From contig CANRCY010000077.1 in assembly GCA_947629225.1 (NCBI GenBank), positions 1 to 6,972 of the forward strand: DNA of 6,972 nucleotides. Reading direction: 5' to 3'. Made by a program: the position numbers and the translations under genes. The notes below the pieces were generated by a model. That model had not been told where the DNA came from, searched no databases, and saw nothing but the letters and a program-made list of their open reading frames with translations. The number at the start of each line of letters is the position of its first letter. Within the stretch, counting starts at the first letter, position 1. The DNA is from an uncultured Clostridia bacterium. GTDB taxonomy: Bacteria > Bacillota > Clostridia > Christensenellales > Borkfalkiaceae. Below, piece after piece: positions 4,571-6,972 of the stretch.

Positions 4571-6972
4571 GGACTATTTTGGTATTTGATCCCCCGTTGT
4601 GCGATGTAATAATTTTTGTTTTCGTTTTCGAATGACGCGCCCGCAAAAAATGTGAAGCCCGCATATTTGCCTTTGAGATAGTTGTCGCCGTAATGGAAAT
4701 CATGGGTTTGAATCCACTCGAATCCGTCCCCTTCAAACGTCCCGTAAATGGGCGCTGCGCTGTTCCAGTGATAAATCGTATCGCCTTCCTTCTTCTCCCC
4801 GTAGATGATGACGCAATAGTTGCCCGTAATGTTGAGCGAGCTCTTCGGGTTTCCGCCGTATCCGCCGGTAGAGCCTAAAATGCCCGCTGCCGATTCTTCC
4901 GCATACTCGATGTGCCCCGCCGTGTAGCAGGTTTCAATGCGGTAATCGTCGCCCGAGGGGTCGCTGTCCTCTTTGATAAACCCGACAAGCCCGCCGACAT
5001 ATTTGCCCGAAAGATTCCCCGCCGCATAACAATTTTCAAGCTCACTGTCGCCCGTGATGCAGCCGATCAGCCCGCCGACATACTGTGAGGAACAATCTGC
5101 GCCCTTTTGATAGCCCGTATAGACGGATGCGGAACAGTTTTCGATGTTCTCATCTTCGCAGAACCCGATGAGTCCGCCGACGTAGCATTCGCCCGTCACG
5201 CGGTATTCGTCGGGCTTATATACGTCTTTTTCTTCTTCGTTTTTCTCCTTCGTCATATAAACTTGGCAGTTATTGATGTGAGAAGAATCGCGGGAAGTGC
5301 CGATGAGCGCGCCCACGCCCATTTCGTAGAGCTCCGAAAAATGCGCGGTCATTTGGCTTTTCACGGAAGGATTGACAAGCAAAATATCATACAGCCGCAC
5401 ATGGTATACATAGCCGAACAGCCCCGCATAGAACGGAGCGTCGACTTTCAAATGACTGATCGTCAAATAGTTGCCGTAGTAGTAGAAATCCTTCGGAAGA
5501 TTGACGGGCGTAAAGAGAATTTGCTTCCCCTCCTCTTTCCATCCGTCGTTGTTAAAGTCGATCGCATTGATTTGCTTTGCCTTCGAGATCGACTTGACAT
5601 AATCCCTTCGGTCATACTTTTCGGCGATGTCATCATACTCAACCTTCGGAGATGTATTACTACTACCGTCGGTGTAAGTATTTGCCATGCCGTAATTATA
5701 ATCGCCATACGTATAAACGCCGTTTTTTTCCGTCACTTCGGGCAAATAACTTTTCAGGTTCGGTCTCAATTCCGTCAAATTGTTGAGATTTTGCAAATGC
5801 CGCCCGCAAGCAATCTCACAAGTACTTTTGTCGTAATTATTGAACCAGCCGTTGAACGTCAAAGACGCCGACCGCGGCAGGAAAGTCGGATCGACGGGGA
5901 ATTGCGTGTTTTCGTTCGCCGAATCGAGCAAACAATAAACGGTGACCGTGAGGACCGAATTGTCGCCGAGCTCGAAATAGTTGTCCTTGTTTTTTTCCGT
6001 TGCCGTCGCATTCGAACGGATCGCCCAGTTTTCGAATTTGTCCTTGGGGGTATCCTTTAACTCTTTCGAATCGGTTTTGTAACACGTTTTCATCGTATCC
6101 AAAATCATGGTATATGTGGAATCCGTCGAAACCATTTGAGATTTTACAATGGGCTCATACTTTTCATTGTTCTGGGAAGGAGTTTCCCCCCCGAGGGAGA
6201 AGGTCGAATAGATCGCAGCCTCGGCAAGGCTCATGCCGTTTGCAAAAGCTTTGCCTTCCTTGTCCGTCAAGGAAATGAGAAGCCCGAGCTTTTTCTCTTC
6301 CTCTTCGAGCTGCTTGACTTTCGGGATATGGATTTGAAGCGCAAGTTCCTCATAGTTCGTGATCGTGAGCTGCGGCGTGGGAAGGTTCGCAAAGGCGATC
6401 TCTTGATCGTCCGCCTCACCCAAATAATAGCCGACATTAGCCTTCTTGCGCTTTTCTGCATTTTCGTTGCCTCTTAAAGTTAAAAGATAATCCACCGTGC
6501 AAGTTTCAAACTCGTTAGGAGAATAGAACACTTCGCCGCAAATGCCCGTGTCCGATTGGAAACCGACTGCAAAATACCCGTCGGCAATGTCGGGATCGAT
6601 CGCACCGAAGGGAAGGATGTAACTCATCCCCGTGCCCCTTGTGATCGTTCCGTCCTTATCCGAATAATTGAAGAGATAGCGATAGCCGCCCTTCTTTGCT
6701 TCCGCGTCGGTGCTCTCTGCTGTGGACGTCGCATGCGCGGACTCCGTCGGCTGTTCGCCGAGAGCGCGAAGAGTTGACATATCGCCCGTGTTGCGGATCT
6801 CCGTAAGGCGGTTTTGCACGGCTGTCGCAATGGCTTCCGCACTGCGGTTGTATTCCACATAATCAATGTCCTTGGGATTGATAAACACGAAGGCAATCCC
6901 CGCAAGGACCCCGATGATGGCGACGACGATAAGAAGCTCCGCCAAAGAAAAACCGCGTCTTGTTTTACGATG
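2272..6972 (-). CDS. Giant modular type IV pilin-like protein with GLUG-repeat adhesin region (5' partial)
   Basis: Predicted surface adhesin built on a pilin stalk. The frame is open to the window edge and reads HRKTRRG|FSLAELLIVVAIIG, a prepilin peptidase site. Predicted mature Phe1 is at codon 6951-6949 and Glu5 is present, so the true start lies just outside the window. The TTG at 6945 falls inside the motif and is not the start. Mature numbering, about 1559 residues: helix 1-24; pilin head to about 185 with a Cys138/Cys151 pair; beta-rich linker about 190-380; GRHLQNLNNL at 383-392, a motif often placed before GLUG arrays; GLUG-type repeats at about 505-712; then about 760 unrecognised residues, charged and mostly helical, with coiled-coil-like sequence at about 1435-1559. 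No LPXTG or C-terminal membrane segment is seen, so anchoring should be through the N-terminal helix. It ends in TAA, 13 bases before the next gene. Ordinary pilins have about 120-200 residues. Pilin identity and GLUG repeats are clear; the adhesin role is inferred. Confidence 0.88.
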   Translation of the reverse strand, partial: HRKTRRGFSLAELLIVVAIIGVLAGIAFVFINPKDIDYVEYNRSAEAIATAVQNRLTEIRNTGDMSTLRALGEQPTESAHATSTAESTDAEAKKGGYRYLFNYSDKDGTITRGTGMSYILPFGAIDPDIADGYFAVGFQSDTGICGEVFYSPNEFETCTVDYLLTLRGNENAEKRKKANVGYYLGEADDQEIAFANLPTPQLTITNYEELALQIHIPKVKQLEEEEKKLGLLISLTDKEGKAFANGMSLAEAAIYSTFSLGGETPSQNNEKYEPIVKSQMVSTDSTYTMILDTMKTCYKTDSKELKDTPKDKFENWAIRSNATATEKNKDNYFELGDNSVLTVTVYCLLDSANENTQFPVDPTFLPRSASLTFNGWFNNYDKSTCEIACGRHLQNLNNLTELRPNLKSYLPEVTEKNGVYTYGDYNYGMANTYTDGSSNTSPKVEYDDIAEKYDRRDYVKSISKAKQINAIDFNNDGWKEEGKQILFTPVNLPKDFYYYGNYLTISHLKVDAPFYAGLFGYVYHVRLYDILLVNPSVKSQMTAHFSELYEMGVGALIGTSRDSSHINNCQVYMTKEKNEEEKDVYKPDEYRVTGECYVGGLIGFCEDENIENCSASVYTGYQKGADCSSQYVGGLIGCITGDSELENCYAAGNLSGKYVGGLVGFIKEDSDPSGDDYRIETCYTAGHIEYAEESAAGILGSTGGYGGNPKSSLNITGNYCVIIYGEKKEGDTIYHWNSAAPIYGTFEGDGFEWIQTHDFHYGDNYLKGKYAGFTFFAGASFENENKNYYIAQRGIKYQNSPYFEAMKDTVQDFEGKIKDSSDKDNLLKEIGKASDKIVWLKKLQTLDKIKELMDRILYEVEQETDYPGGYYQYTEKIWFDQDRARVEGKVEKNDDGTEHEGIYLTLVQALHVIYDGTYTDDTGEEHTVSMSYKGSNDVKKKLNDFTINGKAGVYTFMDYYNFLKEQYNTLLSDSATDEQKKTAKDNLNAILGNDEKEIVKEENKTNSKGESYTEYTYFYHEGLFYQHFGSDLLHRLFDKAKDYYQEGLKDKTGELIYRYFRGLVTGNFYELLCDLGMSSVEREKMLEKAKISNIEEAIKALGEYPTITSKWTNNSPMSGCATEAAGYADEAKKQLESLLTKLKENYNKLLTIDANDEEEAYKDENGVEITAKWYTAEDIQSLIDEAVEQLGKLYDLLDEHKIPDGTKEEEKDNFEDVVDIEGNKGDMRILRDPVANFRRYAALCVASPNSGVEEALEVLKIKIENATDTSSDNLKKLIGAFTTNVDTYLGSGWGYTDSGYCLKNATELRNAARGYVHGSDTETRDHSLGFMYDYGNEKWTYHSDGSEDEDINPYTSYKANEDSTPKRLVPDGSYVDKNTNIVFNNVFPYHENDYTHYYPFPFVFGLEVEGEDIPTTYILFHYGDWLTQDLWAENVDPTTAAIEEVAFMLNSMTSYLSSINNKDTVGGLQKEIESLDNAIKGIISTVESALKKEVSEQKGELESIRSTIKGWMETNGAFSKLETASQSAKNGNDAKKQKAQEIYDKLQSYKPQLNALIGKIEGLQST
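4816..5445 (-). repeat. GLUG-type repeat array within the giant pilin
   Basis: This part of the giant gene encodes about six imperfect repeats of the GLUG type (Pfam GLUG motif: small-Gly-Leu-hydrophobic-Gly, a spacer, then an Asn-Cys-Tyr-Ala-like strand). In mature numbering they begin near residues 509 (AGLFG), 548 (ALIG), 592 (GGLIG), 626 (GGLIG), 653 (GGLVG) and 689 (AGILG). Most are followed by a strand ending in NNC, ENC, ETCY or GNYC. Just upstream, QINAIDF, a TPVNLP segment and a YLTISHL strand resemble the usual lead-in to such arrays. Arrays of this type are found in large surface proteins of Gram-positive anaerobes and are generally thought to form right-handed beta-helices. Nine cysteines fall within or at the edge of the array. 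The repeats are directly readable; the fold is inferred. Confidence 0.8.

Noticed and set aside
5107..6060. 317-codon open frame on the plus strand
   Set aside because: It lies antisense to the GLUG and linker part of the giant pilin and has a biased, low-complexity Val/Ile/Arg composition with no recognisable motif. It is explained as a shadow of the minus-strand codons.
6943..6945. TTG as start of the giant gene
   Set aside because: The frame continues upstream as HRKTRRGFS, and the TTG encodes Leu3 of the mature pilin motif, so starting there would remove the cleavage site.

Overview
The window holds the 3' end of one minus-strand operon of type IV pilin-like genes, plus a non-coding, repeat-rich stretch downstream of it (positions 1-532). 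In order of transcription the genes are: a giant pilin-adhesin fusion open at its 5' end (6972 to 2272, at least 1566 residues), a PilX/GspK-like protein (2258 to 1407), a short PilV/GspI-like pilin (1410 to 1087) and a PilW/GspJ-like pilin (1090 to 533). All four carry a prepilin-type N-terminus: a short basic leader ending in Gly, then a hydrophobic helix. Spacing is very tight, with a 13-base gap and then two ATGA stop/start overlaps, so they are almost certainly co-transcribed and translationally coupled.

The sequence suggests a Gram-positive-type anaerobe, probably a gut member of Clostridia (Bacillota). Supporting signs are the GESFVEVLIS-type pilin, the PilX-like protein with a Q-x-YY-x(4)-A segment after its helix, GLUG-repeat surface domains, moderate GC with strong local variation, and GC-rich structured intergenic repeats. 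This assignment is an inference from style; no phylogenetic marker is present.

The four pilins match the composition of a filament-tip complex: three with the assembly residue Glu5 and one without, as in GspH/I/J with GspK or the FimU-PilV-PilW-PilX minor pilins. The H/FimU-like position is taken by a very large protein. It has a normal pilin N-terminal helix, a beta-rich linker, a GLUG-repeat region (probably a beta-helix) and about 760 further residues of charged, largely helical sequence that I do not recognise. It has no LPXTG motif and no C-terminal membrane anchor. The likely reading is a modular pilin in which the adhesin is fused to the pilin rather than being a separate PilY1/PilC-type protein.

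Positions 1-532 contain no convincing gene. They hold a 184-base MITE-like element of four hairpins arranged in mirror symmetry (33-216), a strong 39-base hairpin (349-387) and a second hairpin (403-428) that may end the operon on the minus strand. The operon promoter, prepilin peptidase, ATPase and platform protein would lie beyond 6972 or elsewhere in the genome.
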